Shown here: piece by piece, positions 27,494 to 35,517 of the stretch | Position numbering within the stretch: the first letter of the stretch is position 1 | How the letters are laid out: the number at the start of each line of letters is the position of its first letter | Notes under the pieces: generated by a model | Database searches by the model: none | The model's input: the letters and a program-made list of their open reading frames with translations, nothing else | Told to the model about the DNA's origin: nothing | Translations under genes and position numbers: made by a program | Assembly (NCBI RefSeq): GCF_024498295.1 | Contig: NZ_CP101827.1 | Coordinates: forward strand, 1,368,001-1,432,000 | From: Thermocaproicibacter melissae | Lineage (GTDB): Bacteria; Bacillota; Clostridia; Oscillospirales; Acutalibacteraceae | Direction: 5' to 3' | Length of the DNA: 64,000 nt

Positions 27494-27943
27494 TTACTCC
27501 ATAATCAATTCATCCGGAATAATTTCCGGCGTCTTATTCGCCTTTTTTGTTTCCCGGTCGAGCTTCTTTTCCCTGAAGTTTTCGATGCGTTCCTTTTCAA
27601 TTTCCTTTGCTCTTTTGAGCTGCGGAGTATCCTCCGTAATGAGTGACGTGAGCTCCTGATATCCGAGTAGGGTATTCAGGAGCATGATAATGATGTCACT
27701 GTTTCGGTCAGCATTATTGACACCGAGACGGATTCGTGTCAGCTTATCGTCCAACAGCTCGCCTACCCTTTTTGCAATATGCTGGATGATAATTTCGGTC
27801 GTATCAATATCATTCCGGTGGCGATGCTCGTCAATGATTTTCGTTAGTGCGGCGGTCATTGTTTGAAGATGATGTTCATCGCGATACTTTTCAAGATACG
27901 CGATTGTTGATTTATCTAAGAGGAATTCTTTTCTCTGTTTCAC
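27494..27943 (-). CDS. Unknown coiled-coil-like protein coupled to RHH gene
   Basis: This 149-residue charged protein is predicted mainly helical, with a Lys/Glu-rich C terminus (KRAKEIEKERIENFREKK). It begins with GTG overlapping the stop of the RHH-type gene (GTGA) behind a GGAGG site, so the two are translationally coupled. Such pairs occur with mobilisation accessory proteins, but no relaxase motif is present. Function unknown; a relaxosome or partition role is possible. Confidence 0.68.
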   Translation of the reverse strand: MKQRKEFLLDKSTIAYLEKYRDEHHLQTMTAALTKIIDEHRHRNDIDTTEIIIQHIAKRVGELLDDKLTRIRLGVNNADRNSDIIIMLLNTLLGYQELTSLITEDTPQLKRAKEIEKERIENFREKKLDRETKKANKTPEIIPDELIME

Positions 27944-28185
27944 TGTCGTTTATCCTCCAAATATCTTAATACCCTTTCCTCGGTATGACTGTTCTGTTGA
28001 ATCACTTGCAGGCATTGTTTGATTACGGTTTCATACTGACCTTGGTAACTTTTGAATTCCTCAAGTGCGGCATAATTGTTGATTAATGCGGCGAGAAACT
28101 GGTTGCGGGAGATACTCTGTTTCTTTGCAAGCTCGTCAATTTTCTTGACTGCCGCCGGGTCAACACCGCGAATTTTTACTTCCAT
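27940..28185 (-). CDS. Ribbon-helix-helix DNA-binding protein (MobC-like accessory)
   Basis: This 81-residue protein has an N-terminal pattern MEVKIRGVDPAAVKKIDELAK followed by SRNQFLAALI, typical of CopG/Arc ribbon-helix-helix proteins. The start chosen has a nearby AGGA-type site; the longer frame runs into the structured upstream region. It lies beside an oriT-like sequence, which suggests relaxosome assembly or autoregulation. No relaxase is encoded in the element. Confidence 0.72.
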   Translation of the reverse strand: MEVKIRGVDPAAVKKIDELAKKQSISRNQFLAALINNYAALEEFKSYQGQYETVIKQCLQVIQQNSHTEERVLRYLEDKRQ

Positions 28186-28215
28186 GTTTTCATCCTGTTC
28201 CTTTCGTTTCTCATT

Positions 28216-28360
28216 ATGAGGCCCTGCAAGGGGATTGACGGTTTTACCCCGAAAGGGGGCTGCGCTGTGGCGCGCCCTCTTAGGGGTAAAGAGCATAAGG
28301 GGATTCTGTCCCCACTTTGCGTGGGGAGTCAGGCAAAGCCTGACGAATCAATGGGTACAG
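28216..28360. other. Structured oriT-like region
   Basis: Dense inverted repeats include CCCCACTTTGCGTGGGG (28310-28326) and GTCAGGCAAAGCCTGAC (28328-28344), followed by a CAATGGGTAC motif. Similar hairpins precede RHH/MobC genes in transfer origins of clostridial mobile elements. There is no relaxase gene in the element, so mobilisation would need a helper. Nicking site not identified. Confidence 0.5.
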
Positions 28361-28453
28361 AATTATTTACAATTCCGTATGTTTTAGCACATGAATTCCG
28401 TATGCATTCCGTATGCTTTTGAAGCCTTTTTTCTGTAGTTTCATCGGATAAAG

Positions 28454-29059
28454 TTATGAAAAAATTTCATCAGCTCTAAATGCAGCTCTGCATTTTTCCT
28501 GTATGCTAAGCTCCATGGCCATTACTGAATATGGTGTGATTCTAAGTTTTTTAGCAATGTCTTGGTACTCTACCCCGTTCAGCCAAGGTCTAAAGATTTT
28601 CTTCTCTCCATCTGATAAAATGCACTCGACTCGCTGGAATATTGATTCAACTAATATCTTATATTCGAGCGATTCCCAATCATCTGGTGCGGGGATGATT
28701 GAACCAAGTTCTTTCTCTTCATCATCTCCAAATTCTGAGAAGATAGGTTCGTTTAGGCTTGTCGTATTATGATAATATTTTTTGCTCTTTTTAACCGAAT
28801 TGAACACGGCAAATTGGACGGAGCGATAAGCTAACGGGAAAAAATTGCCCTCATTGTGACGCTTTTCGTCGAAGTATTTTGCAGCCCTACAGAGACCAAT
28901 CGCTGCATCGCCAAATATTTCGTCGTAGCTTACAGCAATTAAATAGGAACGTTTAATTCTCCGATATACATAGCCAATCACCTTGAAATTGTCTTCCACA
29001 AGTTTCTTTTGTGCTTTCGTAAGTTTAAAGTCTAACGTGTCTTCAACTGATGTTCTCAT
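28454..29059 (-). CDS. Sigma-70-family factor on the element
   Basis: This 201-residue protein shows a region 2-like part (YDEIFGDAAIGLCRAAKYFD followed by FFPLAYRSVQFAVFNSVKK, about 45-92) and a C-terminal region 4-like helix-turn-helix (EYQDIAKKLRITPYSVMAMEL, about 165-185). It is likely an alternative sigma factor or sigma-like activator for element genes. An AAGGAGG site precedes the ATG. Target promoters are unknown; the small-RNA promoters look like ordinary sigma-A sites. Confidence 0.8.
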   Translation of the reverse strand: MRTSVEDTLDFKLTKAQKKLVEDNFKVIGYVYRRIKRSYLIAVSYDEIFGDAAIGLCRAAKYFDEKRHNEGNFFPLAYRSVQFAVFNSVKKSKKYYHNTTSLNEPIFSEFGDDEEKELGSIIPAPDDWESLEYKILVESIFQRVECILSDGEKKIFRPWLNGVEYQDIAKKLRITPYSVMAMELSIQEKCRAAFRADEIFS

Positions 29060-29119
29060 CTATGACTTCCTCCTTATTTCCATCTTTCCCAATGTGCCTC
29101 AATAGCTGAAAACAGTTAG

Positions 29120-29152
29120 GGGACAAGTCGGACAAGATATCCGACTTGTCCC
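29120..29152 (-). terminator. Terminator of surface adhesin gene
   Basis: A 13-bp stem (GGGACAAGTCGGA and complement) with a 7-nt loop lies about 35 nt downstream of the adhesin stop codon. Confidence 0.8.
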
Positions 29153-29184
29153 TGATGATTAGTTATTTATGTTCTACGTACCAG

Positions 29185-31659
29185 TCATGGCAGATGACTG
29201 ATGTACCAGTCATCGTAAAGATCGCCGCCAATTACGATAGGCTTCAAAGTGCTTTGCAGGCTTATCATTCCGGCAGGCGTCCAGCAATCGTACAAGTAAG
29301 TCTTTACGGTGTAATTCCCGTCCGGATACCATAGAGGAGTGTAGTGAATACGCCGCCCGTCGTGTTCTCCGGTTATAGTAATGGAATATGGATTCTCTAC
29401 GAATTCCAACTTGTTTGCAGCAGTGAGTTGCAGAGTTCTATATTTGCCATCGGCAAGTTCATACCCGAATTCGGGAAAATAAGCGTTGCCGCTCTGAGGT
29501 AGCACATACGCGCTTGAATCAGGGAGAATCGCGCTGCCGTATCGGGACACTTTTGAAATGGCTGTAATGCTCAACCCATACCCAGATTTCATGTGCCAGA
29601 AGCCGTTGGACTGAAAGCTAGAGAATGCGTTAATATCGGGAACAATCTGCTGGTCTGCGGTAAGCGTCATTCCATACGTCTTTATGCTCCATGTACCATT
29701 TTCATAAACCCACTGTTGCCATACTGCATCTGGTGTCACATTGGAAGCATAGTTGCCGGTCAGCACTTCGGCGTTATCATTCGGCCTTACAAAATAGTTT
29801 GGAGCATTTTCAAACTTTGTGTTTGGCGTTTGTGAGTTGTCTGGTGCAGATACAGTAATATCTTGCTTATCAGTGTTGTTATTCATGTTTGATTCCACGA
29901 CACCGGATGGAGTATCTATTGTGCAGACGAATGTGACTTTTGAAGCACCCTCTGGAATTTTAACCTTGAACCAAGTGAGGTTTTGATTACTCCGTGGTAC
30001 AACCACTTTGTTCTGCTGAGTGGTAATGTTCGTTGTGACTCCATTTAAGGTGCTACTTGCCGTAAAGTGTACGGTCAGAGGTTTGTCAGGAGTATGTTCA
30101 GCATAGCTGTTGTTATGGATAAGATAACTTGCAATTATCTCCGTTCCGCTTCGATATGTTGCATTCGGCTCAACAAAAGTTGGATACACGTCGGATAAAG
30201 GATGATCTTCAAGCGTAAGGGGAATTACTTGCTCACTTTGCGATACCGAGAATGAATGTTTACTGCTGTCAAGAGCAAAGCCGGTTGGGGCTTGTACTTC
30301 TTCAATGTAGTAGTTACCGTATGTAAGGTAGGGGCTATAAATCCATTGGCCCGCATCTGAAGTAACATCTGCCACACGGGTTCCATCAGACTTAAATATC
30401 CGGTAAACAGCACCGGAAAGGTATCCGCCAGAATAGCTATCCTTCTTTACAAACTTCACGCGGCCTTTTTTGAGCGTGTTATTAAAATTAACCGTCGTCG
30501 TTTGCCCCGGTCGTACTGACACCGCTTGAGAAGATAATTGATTATACCTGGCTGGAATGCTGCTTTCTTGTACCGTATATGTTCCAACCGGAAGACCGGT
30601 TATAGTAAGCAGCCCTGAGGCATTTGTAGTGCCCTGCCTGGTTATCCCATTGCCGGAGACGGTGAACGTGATACCGGACACAATTTCATCTTCTGATTGT
30701 TTACGTATTGTTAAATTGCCAGTTGATTCTGTCTGTAAGCGCATGAATGCTGAAATAGGGTCTGGTGGATTACTTCCCGTCAATATGTTTTGAGCATCGG
30801 GTGCAGACCATATAACAATTGCTCCTTGTTTGGAATGTTGAGGAATATTTTTAGTGCAGCTAACATTTACCGGAGCCGTTTTATCGATGATGTGCTTAGT
30901 AGAGATTTTGAGTGTTTTGTTATCTATTTTGGTAAATGTTATCCCATTAGCGGAAAAAGACGTTTGTTCGAGTGTAGCGATGGAGTTTGTGTCATGTAAG
31001 GTTGTCTCGTATGCACCAGTGTTGGCGTTATATTTCAGCGTATAGGTTGGTGCGGTTTCTGCTCGGTATGAAACAAATGATGGTATTTTTCTGGCCTGTA
31101 AAAGGGAGTTATCCAGCGCTCTATATGCGTCCATATAGCTGTTTTGATATGCACTTGGGACTGACAAATTATTGATTAGTGAATGGTTCGTGCACTCGCC
31201 GGTATAGGGGTCGCGATAGCCAAGAATATATTCCCATACGACAATTTGAGTTATCGCAACGCCTTCTAGTGCGTGTTCATAGATGTTGTTATTGGGATAT
31301 CCATATAGTAATGCCAGATTAATTCCATACCGCTTATCTCTTGGGATACGGTTCCAATATGTTGAATCTCCCGTGCTATATGTTGTTCCATAAGCAATAG
31401 ATGCCCCCGGTTCCACACAGTATGCTGGTGTATTTAATGATTTGAACCATAACCTCGTAATATCTTCGCCAGCACGGAAAGTCATAACTTTGCCGTTGAC
31501 GGGATTTGTAAAGGTGTAATTATTCTTCCACTTGAACCCATCGTAATACATAGATATTGTTCGGCTTTCCGCAGATACATTTACATGAAAAAAGCCTGCC
31601 TGCAAAGTAAGGAGCATACAAAACATACAGGCTATAGCCTTATGAAGTCTCTTTTTCAA
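29185..31659 (-). CDS. Secreted thioester-domain adhesin with Cna-B domains
   Basis: This 824-residue protein has a signal peptide (about 1-30, VSA cleavage) and an N-terminal thioester domain: C81 in AYCVEPG and Q138 in ITQIVVWE can form the internal Cys-Gln thioester used for covalent host attachment. Two Cna-B/SpaA-like domains (about 313-480) precede a CARDB-like domain (about 490-605) and a C-terminal region of unknown fold. There is no LPxTG sorting signal, so surface retention is unexplained. TTG start behind AAGGAG. It is mobile-element cargo likely affecting host contact. Confidence 0.85.
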   Translation of the reverse strand: MKKRLHKAIACMFCMLLTLQAGFFHVNVSAESRTISMYYDGFKWKNNYTFTNPVNGKVMTFRAGEDITRLWFKSLNTPAYCVEPGASIAYGTTYSTGDSTYWNRIPRDKRYGINLALLYGYPNNNIYEHALEGVAITQIVVWEYILGYRDPYTGECTNHSLINNLSVPSAYQNSYMDAYRALDNSLLQARKIPSFVSYRAETAPTYTLKYNANTGAYETTLHDTNSIATLEQTSFSANGITFTKIDNKTLKISTKHIIDKTAPVNVSCTKNIPQHSKQGAIVIWSAPDAQNILTGSNPPDPISAFMRLQTESTGNLTIRKQSEDEIVSGITFTVSGNGITRQGTTNASGLLTITGLPVGTYTVQESSIPARYNQLSSQAVSVRPGQTTTVNFNNTLKKGRVKFVKKDSYSGGYLSGAVYRIFKSDGTRVADVTSDAGQWIYSPYLTYGNYYIEEVQAPTGFALDSSKHSFSVSQSEQVIPLTLEDHPLSDVYPTFVEPNATYRSGTEIIASYLIHNNSYAEHTPDKPLTVHFTASSTLNGVTTNITTQQNKVVVPRSNQNLTWFKVKIPEGASKVTFVCTIDTPSGVVESNMNNNTDKQDITVSAPDNSQTPNTKFENAPNYFVRPNDNAEVLTGNYASNVTPDAVWQQWVYENGTWSIKTYGMTLTADQQIVPDINAFSSFQSNGFWHMKSGYGLSITAISKVSRYGSAILPDSSAYVLPQSGNAYFPEFGYELADGKYRTLQLTAANKLEFVENPYSITITGEHDGRRIHYTPLWYPDGNYTVKTYLYDCWTPAGMISLQSTLKPIVIGGDLYDDWYISHLP

Positions 31660-31687
31660 TTTACAATCTCCTTTCAGCGTAAAGAAA

Positions 31688-31707
31688 AGGGGCAGAATGC
31701 TGCCCCT
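31688..31707 (-). terminator. Hairpin after Ser-rich membrane protein gene
   Basis: AGGGGCAG pairs with CTGCCCCT just after the stop codon; the T tract is weak. Confidence 0.55.
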
Positions 31708-31715
31708 CTGCCAGT

Positions 31716-32531
31716 TTATCGATAGAGAACATAGGAGTAATAATCGTTTATTTTATCTGACTTTTTCTCAAAGTATGGGTTGAAATCCGCGCCAGCATAA
31801 CCTAAGCGGATCATCCCATCGATATCGGCTTTGCAGCCCTCAATGATGTCGGCATCACTGGCATCGTCAATGAGTAAATCATCTCTGCCAGCCCAAGAGG
31901 AGTTTTCAGGTCTCAAATCCGGGTTGTAGTGCAAGCCCCTCGATTCACCGTATGCGATAATTGCCTGCTTATCGGCTTCAATGTTGTAAGGTGTATCATT
32001 TTTTGCAATATCGTATGCCGATATTAGGTTGTATGTCTTTTCTGGATTGTCGTTTGAAGTGGCACTACCGGCAGCTTTTGTGCTCGATTTTGCAGAAGTA
32101 GTGTTGCTTGCTTTCTTTGTGCCTGATTTAGCCGAGGTGGCGCTGTTGTCTTTCTTTGTGCTCGTATTTGTGAAATTAGAAGCTGCAGCTGCTTTGGGAC
32201 TGCCGGAAACGGATTCCGTGCTGGAACTGTTAACTTTCTTTTCGGAAGTACTGGAGCAAACTTCTGAACCGTTACTGCGTTCGGACGCACTGGAAACAAC
32301 TGTGTTTTGCAAATAAGAAAGAGCAGAAGAAGTTTCCGAAGAATCCAAACTGGACGAATTAGCAGAAGAGCTTTCAGCAGTACTGGCTGTGGACGATGCT
32401 GTATACAATTTTTCTGATTTCACATCAGCTTGCTGCAGCAGGACGAAAGACAACACACCAACACAGACAACAGCTATACCGGTAATAATTGCAGTTTTCT
32501 TAGCCTTTAGCGTTAATACAACCTTTTTCAT
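31716..32531 (-). CDS. Membrane-anchored Ser/Ala/Thr-rich surface protein
   Basis: This 271-residue protein has a short basic N terminus, one membrane span (about 12-33) and a long Ser/Thr/Ala/Lys-rich low-complexity stalk (about 40-165). It ends in a folded C-terminal region with a GRDDLLIDDASDADII segment. An AGGAGG site eight bases upstream supports this start. It lies upstream of the adhesin gene on the same strand and may be co-transcribed with it. No known domain is recognised. Confidence 0.72.
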   Translation of the reverse strand: MKKVVLTLKAKKTAIITGIAVVCVGVLSFVLLQQADVKSEKLYTASSTASTAESSSANSSSLDSSETSSALSYLQNTVVSSASERSNGSEVCSSTSEKKVNSSSTESVSGSPKAAAASNFTNTSTKKDNSATSAKSGTKKASNTTSAKSSTKAAGSATSNDNPEKTYNLISAYDIAKNDTPYNIEADKQAIIAYGESRGLHYNPDLRPENSSWAGRDDLLIDDASDADIIEGCKADIDGMIRLGYAGADFNPYFEKKSDKINDYYSYVLYR

Positions 32532-32624
32532 AACGATGCCTCCTAATGTTTCCATCGTATGGCTTGCCCCAGAATTTGTCAAGAACTGTCATATTTTGCA
32601 ACAGCCATTTTTCTCACCTCGATG

Positions 32625-33011
32625 TTATATCTCATGTAAATTCATCGCCAGTTTGGTTAAAAAGAACGTGCTCACGTCCTTTTTTTCCTGTGGTGTCATG
32701 GGTAAATCTATACTTTCCAATTTCCTGTGCTCGAAATAATGCAGCCTAATGAATTCCTTGTAGCGCGGCCCTAAGACATTCCAAGCTCGCTCTATTGCTT
32801 TGATTTTACGTTCGCATTCTGCTTGTCTCGCGCTTTTTTTCTCTGCCTTATCCGCCGTTGGATTGCTTATTCGATTACCGCGCGGCTGACCGTCGCTACG
32901 GTGTGTCTCGTACAATACGGAATTCTTATACTCCTTCAAACGGTCAAGCAAAATGTAATAGCTCTGCGCTATGTTGACAACCCTGTAATAAACATCAGCA
33001 GGTAAAATCAT
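32625..33011 (-). CDS. Phage-type regulator-like protein (ArpU/RinA-like?)
   Basis: This 128-residue basic protein is mostly helical. Its second half (YKEFIRLHYFEHRKLESI) resembles late transcriptional activators of the RinA/ArpU kind, which have sigma-4-like folds. The resemblance is weak. It lies downstream of the replication-type gene on the same strand. Function is uncertain. Confidence 0.6.
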   Translation of the reverse strand: MILPADVYYRVVNIAQSYYILLDRLKEYKNSVLYETHRSDGQPRGNRISNPTADKAEKKSARQAECERKIKAIERAWNVLGPRYKEFIRLHYFEHRKLESIDLPMTPQEKKDVSTFFLTKLAMNLHEI

Positions 33012-33060
33012 TTCCTATTCCCTTCATTTCCTCAGTTACTCATTGGCTCCATTTGATTCT

Positions 33061-33858
33061 CTAAATTGTGAGCCTTACGAGCTCCGATTCCTTGATGAAA
33101 TTTATAAAAGCAGACTGCCAGTATGCGCCGATGTTTTTAATATCACGCATCTTTTTTCCGCGCATATGCTCGAGAAACTCCCTCAAAAGCTCGGAATCCG
33201 TTTTCCTTATGTACGATTCCAGTATTGACCGAGGCAGCTTGATACCGTTAATCTTCGTATAGGGAGCTGTCAGCATTTCGGCCATGCAATCTATCAGCGC
33301 ATCTACCCCCGAGAGATCTTCGGGGTAATTTTCCTCGAAATAATCGTAATCAATTTGCTTTTTCAGTCTCTCTCTAATTTCATCCGTCAGTTCGTCTGTC
33401 TCCCCTATCTCTTTAAACTGACTGACTGACTTATTAATAACTGTAATATTAGTCTCTTTATTATTCTCCTTTAACTTTTCTTCAAGAGGGGTATTTAACT
33501 TTTCTTCAAGAGGGGTATTTAACTTTTTTTCAAGAGGGGGGGTACTTTGAATTTCCTCAAGAGATTCTTTTACTATGCTCATGCGCCTTTCCAAAATCTC
33601 TTTTGTACCCTCGCGGTAGACTATCTTGACATAAACATAATTCTTGCTGACAAGCGACGAAATCCATTTGGAAATACTCGTCTGCGATACTCCAAATAAA
33701 TCAGCAAAGTACTTGTTGGTAGACCAGCAATATCCTTTTTCGTTACACAAAGCGGATATTTCTCCGTAGAGCAATTTCGCGTTCGCCGAAAGGCTCTTAT
33801 CATATCTCACGTTCGCCGGTATAACGGCGTAATAACTACGTTTTTCTTCCTTTGCCAT
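33061..33858 (-). CDS. Replication-initiation-type winged-helix protein
   Basis: This 265-residue protein has an N-terminal winged helix (KLLYGEISALCNEKGYCWSTN, then DLFGVSQTSISKWISSL) as in DnaD-like or plasmid/phage initiators. A spacer with three 8-residue repeats (NTPLEEKL type) and a C-terminal helical region with DELTDEIRERLKKQIDYD and ESYIRKTDSELL follow. It may open replication of the excised circle or act as a phage-type initiator. It is two bases downstream of another HTH gene. Confidence 0.7.
   Translation of the reverse strand: MAKEEKRSYYAVIPANVRYDKSLSANAKLLYGEISALCNEKGYCWSTNKYFADLFGVSQTSISKWISSLVSKNYVYVKIVYREGTKEILERRMSIVKESLEEIQSTPPLEKKLNTPLEEKLNTPLEEKLKENNKETNITVINKSVSQFKEIGETDELTDEIRERLKKQIDYDYFEENYPEDLSGVDALIDCMAEMLTAPYTKINGIKLPRSILESYIRKTDSELLREFLEHMRGKKMRDIKNIGAYWQSAFINFIKESELVRLTI
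33471..33542 (-). repeat. Three 24-nt in-frame repeats in replication-type gene
   Basis: The 24-nt units at 33471-33494, 33495-33518 and 33519-33542 encode the eight-residue repeat NTPLEEKL; the third has diverged. They form a linker and could vary in copy number by slippage. Confidence 0.9.
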
Positions 33859-33860
33859 AT

Positions 33861-34241
33861 CTACTCCATGCTTTCCTGTTCAGCCATTTGTTTTAGCGAA
33901 TAACTTTTGCTCAGGCTTTTGAATGTTTGAAGTGATGAAGTAGATTTATCCGCATGAGTCAAAATTTTATACGCATAATGAAAGCCTGCGCCTTCGTAAT
34001 ACGGAGTGCGAAACTGCTTTAGATATCCTGCCTCTTTCAGTTCTCTCCAAGCTGATTCAAATGCCTTACTTCCCTCTTTGCATTCAGCCGCTAATGCCAT
34101 TTTGAAGTGCATAAAATCGAACTCGGGATCTCTTAAGCAGCATTTTATCAACAGATACAACCCTTTTGCTTTTAGCGACAAATTCTTATCCCGAGCTATG
34201 GAAGTCGGCGCAGAACTGTAATTATTAGATTTCGTCGGCAT
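33861..34241 (-). CDS. HTH-type replication/regulatory protein
   Basis: This 126-residue protein has a winged-helix-like part (LSLKAKGLYLLIKCCLRDPEF) similar to the N-terminal domain of phage and plasmid replication proteins. It is separated by only two bases from the downstream replication-type gene, so the two form an operon. It lacks a nuclease or helicase motif. Function is inferred from context. Confidence 0.65.
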   Translation of the reverse strand: MPTKSNNYSSAPTSIARDKNLSLKAKGLYLLIKCCLRDPEFDFMHFKMALAAECKEGSKAFESAWRELKEAGYLKQFRTPYYEGAGFHYAYKILTHADKSTSSLQTFKSLSKSYSLKQMAEQESME

Positions 34242-34335
34242 TTATATCACCTTTCCTTGTTCACGCAAGCAATGATTAATAAACCGTTGCCGGCTTGTCC
34301 CACTTTCGGAGTTTAAACGTCCTGAACCTTGCTTG

Positions 34336-34482
34336 TTAAGCGTCCTTTTTTCCCATTTCAGCTTTTTCCTGCGCCGCCTTACGTTCGTAAAAACGCTCAA
34401 ATATTTCGCGCAGTCGCATAGCCGTTCGTTGGTCTTCTTCCAACGTATGTTCTGGGTGAACCGATGTACACTTCAAGGGCAT
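34336..34482 (-). CDS. Small conserved-looking element protein, 48 residues
   Basis: The frame begins MPLKCTSVHPEHTLEEDQRT and ends KKDA. It has a GGAG ribosome site nine bases upstream of this ATG; an ATG three codons earlier is less well placed. It is a charged helical peptide without recognised domain. Similar short proteins are common in integrative elements of gut Firmicutes. Function unknown. Confidence 0.6.
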   Translation of the reverse strand: MPLKCTSVHPEHTLEEDQRTAMRLREIFERFYERKAAQEKAEMGKKDA

Positions 34483-34557
34483 AATAATCATCTCCTGCAA
34501 ATAGATATGTGGCACCGGTTGTACGACTTGCCTATAATTTCCACGTTGACAGCGAGG

Positions 34558-34773
34558 TTAGCCCGCTTGCTGCTCCGGTAACAGTTCAAAAAGCACCTCA
34601 ATAGGCTCTGATGCACCAACGATGCACTTTATTTCCGCCGCCTCATCAAGCGAAAAGGAACTTTCACGTTTGAATTTCGCCAAGAGTGTGTTATAACTCA
34701 GTCCCATCTTCTGCGCTAACTGTTTCTTCGTCATACCTATAAAGGTCATTTTTGATTCCAAAAGCTTGTACAT
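34558..34773 (-). CDS. XRE-family regulator (Cro-like)
   Basis: This 71-residue helix-turn-helix protein (MTKKQLAQKMGLSYNTLLAKFKRE) has an AGGAGG site seven bases before the ATG chosen. It is divergent from a second XRE protein about 160 nt away. The pair resembles a Cro/cI switch controlling the element. Confidence 0.8.
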   Translation of the reverse strand: MYKLLESKMTFIGMTKKQLAQKMGLSYNTLLAKFKRESSFSLDEAAEIKCIVGASEPIEVLFELLPEQQAG

Positions 34774-34935
34774 ATATGTGCCTCCTAAAACGATATTTCG
34801 TTTTTCAAGCATATAATAACACGAAATATTAGTGCTGTCAACTAATATTCAGCAACATAACAACAGCATTTCGTGTTTCTGTATTGCTTTTATATTTTTC
34901 AGGTGATATTATAATGGAACTAAGGAAGTGACTCT

Positions 34936-35355
34936 ATGAACCGTGAGCAGTATCTAAAATTACTTATCAAGAATAAGGGCCTTACGATAAAAGAGTTTGC
35001 AAAGAAAATTAATATGCCATACTCAACTTTGCTCTCCATATTAAACGGCTCGATTGGTGGGGCTGCTGTTGATAATGTTGCTAAAATTTGCTTTGGACTT
35101 GGTATTTCTATTTCTGAACTTCAAAAGTATTCCGGTAACCCAAATGTTGACGGAAACATAATTGATTTGACTAACCATGAAAAGACTGTCGTAATATCGT
35201 ATCGTAAGCAACCTGAAATGCAACCCGCCGTTGATAAGCTTTTAGGGATTAGGCGAGATGATATTTCAAATAAAGATGTTGAGATTGCAGCTGAATTAAG
35301 CGAAATTGCAACGAGAGCCACTGAACAGCCCGTAAAAAGTAAGCGTCATGTGTAA
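34936..35355 (+). CDS. XRE-family regulator (cI-like)
   Basis: This 139-residue protein has an N-terminal helix-turn-helix (LTIKEFAKKINMPYSTLLSILNG) and a longer C-terminal region with no protease signature. It is followed about 160 nt later by the serine recombinase gene on the same strand. It likely represses the divergent regulator or the recombinase. Confidence 0.8.
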   Translation: MNREQYLKLLIKNKGLTIKEFAKKINMPYSTLLSILNGSIGGAAVDNVAKICFGLGISISELQKYSGNPNVDGNIIDLTNHEKTVVISYRKQPEMQPAVDKLLGIRRDDISNKDVEIAAELSEIATRATEQPVKSKRHV

Positions 35356-35468
35356 AAGGTGGTATGCAGAAGATTATAGTTATACTTTGTGGCTTACTGC
35401 CATTCCGCAAGACATAACGAAAGATAGGAATTTGTAAAGATTTAGTTAGGGTTGAAATAGACCCTGCT

Positions 35469-35485
35469 CGGTGTGGGCTACACCG
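35469..35485 (+). promoter_or_regulatory. Hairpin in leader of recombinase gene
   Basis: CGGTGT-GGGCT-ACACCG lies about 33 nt before the recombinase start. No T tract follows. It could influence translation or be part of an operator. Confidence 0.4.
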
Positions 35486-35517
35486 AATAAGAAAACAGTC
35501 GTAAGTGAGGTGAGATT

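Noticed and set aside
28216-28422. 68-codon plus-strand frame over the oriT-like region
   Set aside because: It runs through dense inverted repeats, lacks a ribosome site and shows no protein-like composition.
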